Source: Batkoa obscura
Taxonomy: Eukaryota; Entomophthoromycota; Entomophthoromycetes; Entomophthorales; Batkoaceae
Length of the DNA: 64,000 nt
Assembly: GCA_030770535.1 (NCBI GenBank)
Contig: JASVEC010000010.1
Span: 434,001 to 498,000 of the forward strand
Direction of reading: 5' to 3'
How positions within the stretch are numbered: the first letter of the stretch is position 1; the number at the start of each line of letters is the position of its first letter. The notes below the pieces were generated by a model. The model made no database searches, was not told where the DNA came from, and saw nothing but the letters and a program-made list of their open reading frames with translations. A program made the position numbers and the translations under genes. Of this stretch, positions 1-12,425 are shown piece by piece.

Positions 1-1532
1 ATTAAGTATATTCTTATCAATAACAATAATTTATTACATTTAAATTGGAGATTAATTAAATCAAAACTGTATAGATTTCTTTGTAGCTACTCGTTGAGAT
101 TTTATTTAATCTAGCCTTTACCATTGGATTTAGTTTGAAAATATACTTAAAAAGTTAAACTCTATTATAGTTTTAGTTCTTGAAAGCCTTCATTATATTA
201 TTTAATTTAATTGTGTGTTCAGTTCGTATTTTAAATTTAATGCCAATATTTTATTATTTAAAAGATTATTTGAACCTTAAAATACATTCATTGCTGATTT
301 TTTTTAAAAGTCCTTAAACAGTTGAATCGATATATTGCGACAACATAAAAATACAAAATTGTAATTATACTTTTCTTATCATTATTTTAGAAGATACTAT
401 TAATCAATCTTTAAATGACAAATTGTATTTTTATTTCATAGTAGAGATATCCAATTACTAATCCTGCTAATGTTTTTAACTAGTAAAAAACAAGGTAAAT
501 GTTATGTTATCTAACATCCTATAATTTATATAATATGTCAATTTTAATATTAACTTCATAGATAATTGCTATCTATAAAAAGGCGTTTCGTATTTACTGT
601 TCGTAGTAATTTCTATTTAAATTAAATTAGATTTCCATAATTTCTAATGACATTTGATTAAATGTAAATAAAATAAAATGGTCGTTACAAAGATTAATGT
701 TTTTGTTTTTAAGTTATATTGAACAACACTACTACCAATCATTTACAAAACAATATAGCCAAATTTTTACATCTATACTTTTCATATGTAATAATTTGTA
801 TGGTAATAATTTATAATTTAGGCTTGATTTATTGACCTTTTTATTATTCCACGAAATTACGAAGACTTTGAATTTTGATATGAAATAATGACTTTTAATT
901 TTATAGCGAAATGTAAATAAATTTTAATATACTACTTTATTTATCATTAATGACTATTAGAATTCAATAGTTTTTGAATTTCAAGTTGTAATTGCCGTAT
1001 GATTTGTAAATTTGTGAATCTGTGATAGAATATACCCAAGAATTAGAGGATTAAATCCAAGTTTTAGTAAAAATGATCTTAAAAATAGTCACAGTATCTT
1101 TTATGCAGATTTGACTTTTTATCCCCACTCTAAGTTCTGCAAAAAAGAACGCAATAATATTTTATTGGCTAGTGTAAGCATTATTATAAATCTAAAGAAG
1201 TCACTTAGGAAAATTAGAATACAAATCATTGTTTATACGGTTGTAAATATAAATTTATCATTAGCAAGTATATCAAAGTGATATACAACGCACTAATCAT
1301 AGTTAATTTACTTTTCATATTTTTACACGTTTACAAAGGGCCACTTTATAATACTCACTTTGGACGGAAATAAGGTTAGTTTTTTATAAACATATTTTTA
1401 CCCTAAATGACCAAATATAATCCTTAATTTATCGAAGCTTATATCATAAATGTAACTCTTTTCTTTTAGATTTCCATAAAATTATAACTAAGAGAATAAT
1501 TTAAAACATTCAGGTTATATCAAATTAAAAAA
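1..1532. other. AT-rich intergenic, no gene seen
   Basis: Nearly pure A/T with no open frame of useful length, no tRNA-like folds noticed and no repeat shared with the rest of the window. The last ~200 bases are the presumed promoter and leader of the SAPS-domain gene. Confidence 0.6.
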
Positions 1533-4477
1533 ATGTTTTGGAGATTTGCATTTCAAGCCAACGCTGTTAGTTTCGAAACACTTTTAGATAAATTAGATCA
1601 AGCTGAGGAAGACACGAGGGTTTCATCTGATGACCAATCTACTGACTCTGAATCTATATCTCATGCTTGGGATAATGAATTGGAAGCCGTACTTAAAGAC
1701 GCTGAGCTTTTACAGGAATTGAAAAAAGGAAATGACCGATTGCTTCACTGGTAAATATTATATATAAAAAACCTTATTCTATTATTCAATTTCGATGATT
1801 AACTAATATAATTTAGGCTAAGTAAACCCGAAGTAATTGCTAAACTTTTTAATTGGGTTTTTGAAAATGGAATTGCTCCAGGGAATAAACAAGCTCAAAA
1901 GCAAGGAAGCTCAGCTGAGGAAGGAATCAATAAGAAAGAAGAAACAAATGATTCTAATGAAGATGACTCAAAAAAAGAAACAAGTAGCTCATCTAATATC
2001 CTAGATGACGAAATCATATCAACTGGTGTAGGGGCATTTGTGGAAAACTCTTCTAAAGCTGAAGAGGAACTAGCGGCTGGAAAAAGGAAACTTGCATTAA
2101 TCAGTTTAGAAATTCTAGCCTTTGAGAACCTTATTATACAAGATACCATCTTGAGGTATCCTGATAATGCACTTCAAAAGCTCTGGGATATCATTTATTT
2201 GCCTCCAAACACTCAAATACCACCTCACCTATCTCTTGCTTTTGGGCGTATTTTCACTTCGTTAATTGCGCGCCGGACGCGTCAAGCTTTAGCCTTTTTA
2301 TATGAACAAAAGGATACTGTAAAATCCATTTTAGATCATTTAGATGATACTATGGTTTTAGATATATTATTGAAGCTTTTATGCTTGGAGGAGATGTCCG
2401 ATGGACAAGGAGTTGCAGAATGGCTCCATGCTCAAGGTCTTATTCAGATGTTAGTTGATCGTATGGATCCTAAATATGGATATGATATCCATTCTAATGT
2501 ATCACAGGTCCTTTTACATATTTTAGCTATTTCTCAAGCACCTCCTACAGCTACAGGACAAAGTGGAAATCCACAAACCAATTTTGGATTTGATCCAGTA
2601 ACAGGTCAGCCTTATGCCTCACGTTGCTACTCATTAGTTAAAGATCTTACGAGGTAAACTTATTTGATACAATTTTTAGTATAAATTGCTTGGGTTTCAG
2701 TTTGTCTTTTTAATAATCTTGTGTTTTAATCAATCAAATTAGTGAAGCCACATTGAACCGCATTGTATATTATATGTTGGATGTTCCATTGCCAGTCGAG
2801 TTATTGGAAAAAGATCCTTTCTTGCCTTCATCTCAATTAATATCTTCATTAACGTTTGGGGTAACAATTTTTATTGAAATCATTCGTAGACATTTCTTGT
2901 AAGCTTTTGTCATTTTTAGTTCATTAATATTTTTGCAATATATAATGATTTTTTATACCTTTTAATTTATTAGAGATAGTGATACTGACCACCATGGACA
3001 GAGCTCCGCAAGAAATTCCCGCTCACCTTCTCCAAGCCCACCACTTTCAGCAAGTCAAACATCTACTCCACCTTTAGTTGATTTGGGTATTTTAATTAGT
3101 ATTCTTACTCGAAGGCTCCCTGATTTCGTTAAACTTTTAAGAGAACCACGTTCAATCGTATACTTTTAATTTACATTTAATTACTTTACTAATCATTTCG
3201 TTAGAACCAGCCTATATCGAATACTTCTGGTACTTTTATTCCACTTGGGTTTGAGAGATTAAAAGTTTGTGAATTAATTGCTGAACTTTTACATGGATCA
3301 AATATGAAGAGTTTGAACATCACGCCCGCACCTTTGGGTGCAGAGGAAATTAATAGACTTATTGAAAAACGTGATAGTTTCTTAGATAAGCCAGGATTAG
3401 AAAGCTTCATTGATCCTGTCCCACTTATAGCAACTAAAAAAATTAAACCTTCTGTAAGTGATAAACCATCATTAGGTAAATTTGATCAATTTGGTGTATC
3501 TGAAGAAACTACTCAAACTCCAGAGGAACCTGTATCAGAAAGTGTAGATTCATTTGTTGAAGATAAAAAGGTAGAAGAGTCAGAAGAAATTAATGATGAT
3601 AATCCTATTCCGGAAATGGAATCTTTAAGTATCAGCAAGGCTACAGAAAAAAAGATTTCAATAGGAGAATGGGCTAAGTTAAGTATATTAGATAATGATG
3701 TACTTATCGTGTTCTTGGATTTATTCCAAAGTTATCCATGGAATAATTTTGTTCATGTAGTAGTGTTTGATATCATCCATCAAGTTTTAAATTTACCTAC
3801 GGACCATATTACTAATCTATCACTAATATCTTCTCTCTTTATTAATGCTAAAATTACAGAACGTATCTTAAATATTCAGAATAGTAATGATAATACAACT
3901 TCAAACTCAAGTGGAATTCGATTAGGTTATATGGGGTATCTCACATTTATTGCTGAAGAAACAGTAAAGCTTATAGATCGTGCTGGTTTTGAGTTAGGTG
4001 AAAGGGTTCAAAAGTTTGCTCACTCACCTAGTTGGCAAGAATATGTTTATCAAGCGTTAAGTGAAACTAAGAAAAGAGATATGGAACCTTTAGATGGCAA
4101 CATGACGAATTATTCCCCAGGACCCTCTACGTTGACTACCCCTTCTGCTAATTTACAATATAACGACTCAAAAACTGCTTCAAATTTAGATCATATAACT
4201 GATAGTATTACTAGTACTGAAGGAGAAATTAATATTCAAACAGGGAGCCTTAATGAACAGGTACTATTTAATATATATATATATAATGGATATTAATTTT
4301 ATCTAGCTTAATAGTTCAACTTCAGATCACTTTAATAATCTTGAGCCAAATAGTTTTAGTAATTCGAGATGGGGCGTTGAGGATGATGAAGACGATGATG
4401 AAGATGAAGAGGATGATGACGAGCTTGGTTTACATAGACCTATACCAACTCATTTTTCTTCACCACCTTCTATGTAG
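1533..4477 (+). CDS. SAPS-domain protein, SIT4/PP6 phosphatase-associated subunit
   Basis: Six exons: 1533-1750, 1817-2653, 2743-2898, 2974-3157, 3205-4260, 4307-4477; all junctions are GT-AG and the frame closes to an 873-residue protein. It matches the SAPS family (yeast SAP155/SAP190, fission yeast ekc1, animal PP6R), regulatory partners of the Sit4/PP6 phosphatase in cell-cycle and TOR signalling. Visible family features are the N-terminal MFWRFAF start, the 'LLDK' segment, a helical repeat region through exons 2-3, and the hallmark stretch across exon 5 reading GTFIPLGFERLKVCELIAEL (roughly residues 475-495). The middle and C-terminus are acidic and Ser/Thr-rich, and the last exon carries a long Asp/Glu run, as is usual for the divergent tails of this family. 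First gene in the window; no neighbour link. The start is the first ATG in frame and fits the family's conserved N-terminus. I do not assign a specific yeast orthologue name. Confidence 0.9.
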
Positions 4478-5657
4478 AGTGCGGCGTATTTTATACTTCT
4501 AGTTAGTTCTATAAAAACCTAACTACTCTAACTCAATACCCCTAATTTTTTGCGAATTTCTTAATAAGCTCGCAAGTCGCAATTTAAAATAAATCACTTT
4601 TTAATTACATTATACTTTACTTTAACAATATATAAGTTGAAGATACCCATACTATTAAAAGTTGATAAAAAGCGTATAATTAAAAAAAGGAGAGTAAAAA
4701 TATTAAAACGAATCTATTTTATTTATATATACAATACTAATTTATAGCTAAGGAATCACTTTATTAATCCATCTATCTAATAATTGCTATTTAAATAACA
4801 AATGCTATTATACATATCAAAGGTGGTAATACATAACCAATCATTTATTTATAAATATTTTTCAACAATAACAATTGTCTAGATATATCTGAGCTATCTC
4901 TATACTAAGAGTAACGGTTAAAGTATGTATATTTTGTAGAGTTATGATATAATAAATTTTGTGCTAAATTTCATGATTACATTACTTGAGCTTTCTTTAT
5001 TTTATACAGTAGTTGAACTTTAATTATTTATCCTTCTATTATAATACTACCATTTAGATACCTTTTGAACCCTGATTATTAATAGAAATTTTAATACCTA
5101 ACTATTAATATGTCTATAGCCTCATATCAATATACTAAATTAATTTATCAGCTTCAAAAGCTTTTTATTCTACCATTAGTACTTATTTATTATAGATAAT
5201 GTAGCCAAAATTGACAAATTCTATTTTAATGTTAATGTTTTAGGCCAATCAAAGTTGGCATATCGTAAAGTGACTCTCCACTTATCATTGGTTGATTGTA
5301 TCTAAGCCGTCTACCATTGGCTCTTAATGCCTCAGTTTTGTGATGCCACGTAACAAAGGGTATTAGTATACTTGATTCTCCACTAATATATTGTTAAACA
5401 AACATAAAGGGGTAAAAAAAAATGATGAAGGTGATTATCTCAAAATGATTGGCTAGTAAAGCAACCAAAACAATGCTTCACATCCAATCTAAGGCAACTC
5501 AAACAATAAATAAAGATCAAAAGTTTATTTTATAATTTGTTTTATTAAACTATTTAACATTCAAGTAAATAAAAGATAACATACTAGTTTTATATATTAA
5601 TAAACCGTTTTTTAGGAAATTCTATTGTAAATATAAGATAGTTTTAACAATAAAGAA
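4478..5657. other. Intergenic between SAPS and SURF4 genes
   Basis: AT-rich, no supported gene. Includes the 3' region of the SAPS gene and the upstream region of the SURF4 gene; a slightly less A/T-rich patch near 5230-5380 has CCAAT/ATTGG-like words, which may be promoter elements but cannot be proved here. Confidence 0.4.
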
Positions 5658-6526
5658 ATGGATCAAGTAAAAGAATACTCTGCCCAGTTAGAGGATAAAT
5701 TAATCCAAATCACCGCGCCAATTAAGCCTTATTTTGCAAATATTGCTCGTTTTCTTCTTGTAGTTACATTTTATGAAGACTCTTTAAGAATTATTATGCA
5801 ATGGTCTGAACAAGTGTTTTTTATGAGACATCACCGTGGATTGCCATGGATTGTCCCAGAAGTTTTCCTTGGTTTAAACGTTATTGTAAGTAACTCAAAT
5901 ATTCAATTATACTTTTTTAAAAATTATATATAAAGTTTATGTTGATTTGTTCCACTCTTGCTGTACAACGTAAATATACTGAATATGCTGTCGCTGGCTT
6001 AGTTGGTGTTGTTATTTCTCAAGCAATTGGTTATGGTATGGTATTTGACTTTAAATTTATCCTTTATAACTTTTCAGTTATTGGCGGACTTTTAATGCTC
6101 TTATCTGAAAATTTACTTGCTAAACGTAAACAAGTATTTGCTGGTTTACCTTCAATTACTCAAACTGAAAAATCAACTTATATTTTATTGGCTGGTCGTA
6201 TCCTCCTTGTTTTCCTTTTCCTTGGCTTTGTATTTGCTGGTGAGTTCACGCTTTTCCGTGCAGTTGTTTCAGTCATTGGTCTTGTTGCTTGTGGTATGAT
6301 TGCTGTTGGATTTAAAGCCAAATGGTCAGCCCTTTTTATGGTACTTTTCTTAAGTATACTAAATATTTTTGTCAACAATTGGTGGTCCTTATCTGATCAT
6401 CATTTTGAAAGAGACCATGCTAAATATGATTTCTTCCAAACCCTCTCTACTGTTGGAGGTTTCTTACTTTTAGCCTCTGTAGGTCCAGGAGGATTTTCTA
6501 TGGACGAAAAGAAAAAGAACTTTTAA
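5658..6526 (+). CDS. SURF4/Erv29-type cargo receptor
   Basis: Two exons, 5658-5885 and 5936-6526, joined in phase 0 across a 50-bp intron, give 272 residues, the usual SURF4/Erv29 length. The family acts in the early secretory pathway as a multi-span ER-Golgi receptor that loads soluble cargo into COPII vesicles. Visible: a soluble N-terminal helix (MDQVKEYSAQLEDKL), the conserved FYEDSLRI and QW segments of SURF4 (residues ~38-50), several membrane helices, NNWW (near residue 235), and a C-terminal KKNF. The last four residues fit the KKxx COPI retrieval signal that returns such receptors to the ER. Start is the only in-frame ATG before the conserved N-terminus. Yeast Erv29 and animal SURF4 are the same family; I cannot separate function further. 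Confidence 0.93.
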
Positions 6527-6794
6527 TTTAGATGCCCCTAATTGTTTAGGACAAATACTTACTGTCACAAAAGCGAATTTATAGAGTTCCATTTTTATCC
6601 TTTATTAAAAAGTTTGAATGGGCTTTATTTTTATAATAAAACTTAACATTTATCTATTTTATTATAAGTAACTTAATGTATAGTAGTCTTGTATTATGAT
6701 GTGATTAATTAACACTAAATATACAAATAGAAGGAATTTTAATGTTATAATTTATTTTTTGATAGTAGTATGGACTATCTATCTACTCTATGAC

Positions 6795-7692
6795 TTATGG
6801 AGAAGGTTTTACAGATTTTAAGTAAGCTTCCCACCCTACTTCACGATATTTTTTAGCCATCTTAACTGGATTTTCACTGTTGATAATGTTTCTACCAACA
6901 ATAATAATATCTGAGTGGTTCTTTGTTATAATAGACTCAGGTGTTCTATACTGTTGCCCCATAGCATCGCCTGCTACTTCAAGTCCAATACCTGGGGTCA
7001 TAACAATCATTGGGGTAGCTTCTGACTTTAATTGACCTGCGGCAATAAACCCTGCTACAAAGTCGCTATGCTGGTCTGCAAGCTTAACATTTTTTTCAGT
7101 ATAGTCACCAGTTGCTAAAGAGCCAGCACTTGACATTTGAGCCAAAAGTAATAAAGCCCTTGGCTTTGGTACAAGGGTGGTATCTAAACCTACCGACTTT
7201 AAACCTTGAATGATACCTTCACCAGGTATAATATGGCAGTTAGTAAAGTCGGCCCATTGAGCGATTCTATATACACCTTTAAGATATTGGTTTTTCACAG
7301 TATTACCTAAGAGTGTAAATGAAAGAAAAATACTATAAAAATTTATATACCAATATCAGCAAATTTTCGATCTTCGAAAATCATGAAGTTATGTTTCTTT
7401 GCTAAAAACTGTAATTCTTCGATGATAGAATAGTCGAAATCTTCCAAGATATCAATATGTGTCTATCAAGAGTAAAATTTATATTTTTTTGATAGAAGTA
7501 AATTACCTTTAATAAACAAATATAAGGTCCAAGTTGGTCAGCTAATTCAAGGAACTTCTTTTTATTGGTTACATCTAAAGAAAGGCATAAATTACTCTCC
7601 TTTTCAATAACAAGGTTTAAAAATTCTTTGGCTGTTACATTTTGTTGTAATTCAGCTTTTTGTTGGTAAGTATAAGAGCGATAGTTTGACAT
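6795..7692 (-). CDS. URA3: Orotidine 5'-phosphate decarboxylase
   Basis: Three exons on the minus strand, 7692-7507, 7462-7351 and 7306-6795, give 269 residues. The enzyme converts OMP to UMP, the last step of de novo pyrimidine synthesis, in the cytosol. Diagnostic: [18 protein letters not shown] (residues ~35-52), the catalytic block [13 protein letters not shown] (91-103, with Asp93, Lys95 and Asp98 matching the yeast charged network), [20 protein letters not shown] and the phosphate-binding VGRNII near the end. Introns are 44 bp each; the second splits the Gly codon of the catalytic motif. An upstream in-frame ATG exists at 7707, but [11 protein letters not shown] at 7692 fits the family start better. 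It is the standard monofunctional fungal form, not fused to OPRT. Confidence 0.96.
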
Positions 7693-7796
7693 ATTGAAGG
7701 ATAACAATTAAAAAAACTTTATTTACTTAAGTTGCTATTTTATTCTTGCTCTGCTTGAAAGTGGTCTTATTGGCTCAAAAGAAAGAACTACCATTT

Positions 7797-7895
7797 GGGA
7801 GTGTTTTTTTTGACTTCATTACTTTTTCCATTTTTTAAGCACTATTTGAATGGAAAATTTGTTGGTAAAATTCTTAAACACAAAAATACATGCCC
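7797..7895 (+). repeat. MITE family copy 1 (~100 bp)
   Basis: 99 bp starting GGGAGTG and ending CATGCCC, T-rich end first. Flanked on both sides by the same 4 bp, ATTT (7793-7796 and 7896-7899), as expected for a target-site duplication. Confidence 0.85.
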
Positions 7896-8485
7896 ATTTG
7901 TTAACTTCTAAAGATTAAAACAGTCCCTTTAAAAATGTAATTAAAAAAGAATTATTTTATAATTTAATAATTGTATGTCAACAATTAATAATTTAAAAAT
8001 TAAAAATTGTTTAAAGCCCCATACTAACCATAACTTGCATGTTTTTGGTTATAAAAATAAGTGGTACCTTAGGTTTATTTTAACATTGAATATAAATGTA
8101 AAATAATATTTGATTAAATCTTGGCTTAAAACAAAATGATCCTACACTATAGATAATAATAGTATACTTTATATCTTTAATGGTTTAATTAAATGTAGTT
8201 ATCAAGTTTTTTTAATTGCATTTGATGTCCAAGTATGTTTTTGTAATTCGTTAAAATTATCAAAATAAATATTCAATCTCATATGTAATGTGTCAAACAT
8301 GCAGAGCTGTTGCAGCTCTTTCTGTGATTTAATTATTTCCTATTTAAGAACTCTTTAGTAAAATTCATCTAGTTATAATAATTAGGCTATAAAAAATTGC
8401 CATACAAATAATTTTACTATAAAAATTACTATTAAAAAGGTTACAAAAGAGTTATAACACCTACAAGTATAAATCAACATAATAT

Positions 8486-8584
8486 GTTGATGTTTTTTTT
8501 GGTTTCATTACTTTTTTTATCTTTTAAGCACTATTTAAGTGGAAAAATTGTTAATAAAATTCTTAAATACAAAGATATATCCCC
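8486..8584 (+). repeat. MITE family copy 2
   Basis: Same family and orientation as copy 1; ends GTTGATG and TATCCCC. Flanked by ATAT on both sides (8482-8485, 8585-8588). It lies only ~590 bp from copy 1. Confidence 0.85.
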
Positions 8585-9112
8585 ATATCTTATTTTTTGA
8601 AAATCTATAAAAAACAAGTGTAATACAAATTATTTGGTTATTAAGAACCACTATACAATTGGATACTCACATATCTGAACTTTTAAGATAAAAATACTGA
8701 TGTCTCAAAGCGGAGTAAACAATTACTAAACAATATGTTAAAATATTCACACAGAAAAATTATTTTTTATATTAGGAATAAAAGCAGACTACATCATTTA
8801 AATTTAGTTGTTGATAAAATATTTGAATACTGATTTAGTAGATAAGGATAATTTTTGAAAGAGACAAAACAAAGCTATTATAAAAAAGGATTTCATGCAT
8901 ACATCTTATTATTATATTAGATTAACAGTATTTAATTTTCAGAAGCCTAATATGCTAACAAACTTAATAAGTTCCAAACTGGCTTAAAATCTATTTTTGG
9001 TGATTGGTTCAAAATTCATCAAATTCAACTTAGCGAATTAAATCTTCATTCACATCACACCAGAAAAATTAATTTAAAAAGAGTGATTTAAATTAAAAAT
9101 CCATTTATAATA

Positions 9113-10859
9113 ATGTCAAATAATACAACTAATAACAATGAAAAAATAAAAGCTCACATTAAATCTCAGTCCTTGGTTATTGACAAAGTACAACCAAGTT
9201 TGGGGTTTTCACCTACAAATACTGTGATATTAGGATCAAGGAGACTTAGTTTGGATCATAATATGTTAGACTTGTCAAACGAGGCGATTTCATTAAACGA
9301 ATTGATTTATAACAACGGGGCTTACAATGATGAGGAAGAGAACGAAAACGATCTTGAAACAGGGAATGGAAAGACGAATTTAGAGCAAGCAAATGAATAT
9401 GATTTTATGAGCTTAAAAGAGGTTGAGTTTACAGGCCCCGAGATAGAGGATAAAAAAAGTGCGATTGATTATCTATTATGAATATTTATATCTTATCTAA
9501 TTCATGTTATAGTTAAAGTGATCCTTATAACAAATTGTAGAAACGGGGAATTAGGATATCATTTAACAAAAGAGTTTTTAAGAGAAGGACATAAGGTGAT
9601 TGCTTTAGCACCTAATTTATCGGAAATGTCCTTTTTGGAAGATAGTATGTATTCAGTTTTATTTTGCTCTTTTTGGTATACTTAATACATATATTTAGCT
9701 CCGAATTTAGACAAAAGGATCTTAAATTTTGAAAGTGAAGTATATATTAAATATACACTTAAAGTAAGTTTATACCATGTTTAATATTATAGTTGTTTTA
9801 TAGTTTTATTTAGTCGATTGCTGAGGCTTATCCTAGGATAGGTAATCATTTATCATACCATATAATATAATAATGCAATAACATCTTTACTATTATAGAT
9901 ATAATATGTGTTACACCAAGTGTAGATATTGTAGGCCCATTAAGTCGATTAGAGCCTATAAGTGATTATAAAGTTGAAGCTGTAAGAGTATTGTATCAAT
10001 TAAATTTACTCGGACCATTACAATTAATACAGCCAATCATAAGGAATCATTGTCGAAATCAGAAAAAACTAAGTTTATCATTTTTTATAATGAATTTTGG
10101 CCAATTACCTACTATTTGGAACGGGCTGTTTTCTTCGTGTATGAATTCCATTTTAACTTTAGCAACTAGTTTAAGGCTGGAATTAAAGCCCTTTGGTATG
10201 GATGTGTTGGTATTGAGAATCAAGAGTGAAAAATCATTGGTTTATTTCAATAATCTGGAATATAACCAGCTTAAGAAAGGTAATTTACCTCAATAATAAT
10301 GTCATATTATAATTTCTATAACAATACTTAACTTCACTTAATAGATCCATATTATAATAAATTATATGAATATATAGTTAACAAAGCCGTAATAAGCTAC
10401 CGAGAGATAGAAATGGAGTTAAAAAAATACAGTAGACATAGTAGAAGAATAATTTTAAATAGAAATAGCTCAAGTCATAAAAATTATGAATACGTAGTAA
10501 ATAGTTATAAACTACTTATTACATACTTCTTTTATTTATTAAGTTATATTCTACCAAATTATGAGTTTAATTTCAACTACTTTTATCATCAGAATAATCC
10601 TACTTGGCCAACAGATCAATCTCTCTTCAACTTGAATTCTTATTTTATCATGGATGATTCATTTCTAACTTGCTTTGTTCCTTTCTGGTTCTTAGATTGG
10701 ATTGCTTGGGATCTTTCTGGTATCGGCTATCTACATAATAAGGACTTACTTACTAATCCCTCATTATCCCCTCCTAATTATCATTTAAAATATCAAAATA
10801 GTGATTCAATTCCTAACTCTACTTATTCAACTAATTCTAATACAACTTCAACTATATAA
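9113..10859 (+). CDS. SDR-fold protein related to acyl-DHAP reductases, active site degenerate
   Basis: Six exons: 9113-9458, 9513-9644, 9699-9763, 9814-9841, 9899-10279, 10345-10859; about 488 residues. Exons 2-5 read as a classical short-chain dehydrogenase closest to the Ayr1-like group (1-acyl-dihydroxyacetone-phosphate reductase): VILITNCRNGELGYHLTKEF (~118-137), LYQLNLLGPLQLIQPII (222-238) and SLRLELKPFGMDVLVL (281-296). The cofactor glycine motif TGxxxGIG has become TNCRNGELG, the NNAG motif is absent (VTPSVD), and the catalytic YxxxK is replaced by Phe268-SSC-Met272. An N-terminal Asn/acidic extension of ~115 residues and a ~170-residue tail with one hydrophobic segment (YKLLITYFFYLLSYIL) are extra relative to ~300-residue Ayr1. 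The first intron uses a weak GTGCGA donor and is the least certain junction. Likely a non-catalytic SDR paralogue; function unknown. Confidence 0.65.
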
Positions 10860-11081
10860 TATAATATAAGAACAATATAGCTATTTATTATTAATACTAT
10901 TATCCTATTGAAATTATTTATTCTACCTTAGACTATCAAACCATCGTTATTCCCCATTATACTATTAATAAAAAATTAAACAAAAATCTCATATTTGCTT
11001 TGACATTAAAAATTAACACTAATAATATTAAAGATATAATAAAACACTATAATAAATGCATGAAAAAAAACGGATTATAAT

Positions 11082-11598
11082 TTATTCCATCTCCATATCA
11101 AATAGCTCTCCGGAATCTCCCTGTTTCTTTTTATGACCTAAATTTAAAATAAAAGATTAATCAAGATTATTTTAAATGCCATTAATCTTACCTTCTTCAT
11201 CATCTTCTTTTTCTTCTTTTTCTGGATCAAGTTCTGAAATAGCTGAAAATGAATTTTGTAAAGGAGTATGGTGATGTACCATACTAGGATGAAGTTGGTT
11301 TTGAGTATAAGAGCTTTTGGTTACCCCTGGTATAAACCCTAAATTAGCTGGTGGTGTACGTGATAAAGGTGAGTTTCTCAAGTTTAATAAGGTGTGGCGA
11401 TCATAAATGATTCTAGTACCTAAATAAAGTTAAGCTTTATTATTCTATCTTAATTGTCTTTAAGTTACCTCCAGGTGTGGTAGAGAAAATGGTACCACGA
11501 GGAGTAGTCGAATAAGAAGAAGGTATTGGTAAACTTGGGTCCGCCTTTCTTACACGGATGGGTATGTTTTGGGCGGAAGATTCATTTGAGTTGGACAT
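11082..11598 (-). CDS. eIF4E-binding protein (4E-BP), mTOR-regulated translational repressor
   Basis: Three exons, 11598-11469, 11419-11192, 11137-11082, giving 137 residues. It follows animal 4E-BP1/2/3 along its length: [16 protein letters not shown] (29-44), then the eIF4E-binding helix YDRHTLL (Tyr49, Leu54, Leu55 of YxxxxL-phi), [13 protein letters not shown] (58-70), FIPGV, and the C-terminal FDMEM (132-136), which fits the TOS motif that docks raptor. Proline-directed sites Thr32, Thr41, Ser60 and Thr65 correspond to the human phospho-sites 37, 46, 65 and 70. Known role of the family: unphosphorylated protein binds eIF4E and blocks eIF4G; TORC1 phosphorylation releases it. Here a ~35-residue acidic/His insert sits before the TOS. 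An upstream in-frame ATG at 11646 would add 16 residues; 11598 is chosen because 4E-BPs start 'MS'. Divergent with the gene at 11948 (349 bp apart). Confidence 0.93.
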
Positions 11599-11947
11599 TT
11601 CTAAAAGTGGTTGTTTAATCGTCTTTTTAAAAAAAAATTGCTTCAAAAAGGGCAGTTTTTATAAGTTTGCTATTTTTTACTTTTACTCTCTTTGCTTTTC
11701 GCTTTTCCAAGTGGAATGTTTTAACTGAAATTTATGCTTTATTAAGTCTATGTTATTTGTCCATTGGATTGAATAGTTTTTACTTGCAATATTACTGTGG
11801 ATAAAATTAATAAAATAAAATAAACTGAGGATTTGAACTTATTTCATTGGTTATTAAAAATACTCCAAGAAAATATAACTAATTTATAACTTGGTAAGAA
11901 ATAAGCAAAACAAACATCTTTTAAATTTTAGTTATTCTTTATTCGAA

Positions 11948-12425
11948 ATGAGATCCTATTTTAGATTATTACAAAATATAACAAATACTACAAAAGCAGC
12001 TCCAAAATTAAGTCAAATTAAGTTGGCTGATAAGTTTCAAAGGAGAATTGATAAAGATACCACTCACATAACAAAAGCTACTTTAATCGAATATTTTTCT
12101 TATGTTCTTTGTGGAGGTAATATAATAATAATGGCATAGTACTATAATTTCTATAGCCCAAATAAATATTATATGTAATCCTAAAAGAGTATAAATAAAC
12201 TAATAAGCTTATTTTAAATATAGGGATAGGAATGTACATGGTAATATATCATGATTATGGTTATCAAGATCATTGTTTCCAACCAGTAAATAATTTGAAC
12301 ATTTAATTAGAATAACGAATACTAACGATTTGTTATAGTTAAGAAGATGGTATTTTAAGAAAGTTAACCAGTTTTGGAGTTTATCAGAATCAGAAAAATT
12401 GGAATTGGAACAGAAAAAGAATTAA
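11948..12425 (+). CDS. Small single-pass membrane protein, possibly mitochondrial, unknown
   Basis: Three exons, 11948-12116, 12224-12285, 12339-12425, 105 residues. I do not recognise the family. The N-terminus (MRSYFRLLQNITNTTKAAPK) is basic, lacks acids for ~25 residues and is amphipathic, like a mitochondrial presequence. One hydrophobic segment lies at ~46-66 (EYFSYVLCGGIGMYMVIYH), followed by a charged tail rich in Trp/Lys/Glu (LRRWYFKKVNQFWSLSESEK). The layout resembles small accessory subunits or assembly factors of inner-membrane respiratory complexes, but this is inference from shape only. An upstream in-frame ATG at 11891 would give a longer form; MRSYF is preferred because it begins the basic presequence-like region. 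Confidence 0.6.

Larger units (their letters stand above)
7693..9112. other. Intergenic with two MITE copies
   Basis: Divergent intergenic region between URA3 (-) and the SDR at 9113 (+). Apart from two copies of the ~100-bp MITE family (listed separately) it is featureless A/T-rich DNA. A small 7-bp perfect hairpin lies near 8301-8320. Confidence 0.5.

Noticed and set aside
1895-2149. Minus-strand open frame inside the SAPS gene
   Set aside because: Antisense shadow of an acidic, Ser-rich coding stretch.
8301-8320. 7-bp perfect hairpin (AGAGCTG/CAGCTCT)
   Set aside because: Isolated, short, and no T-run or gene nearby that would give it a role in a nuclear genome.
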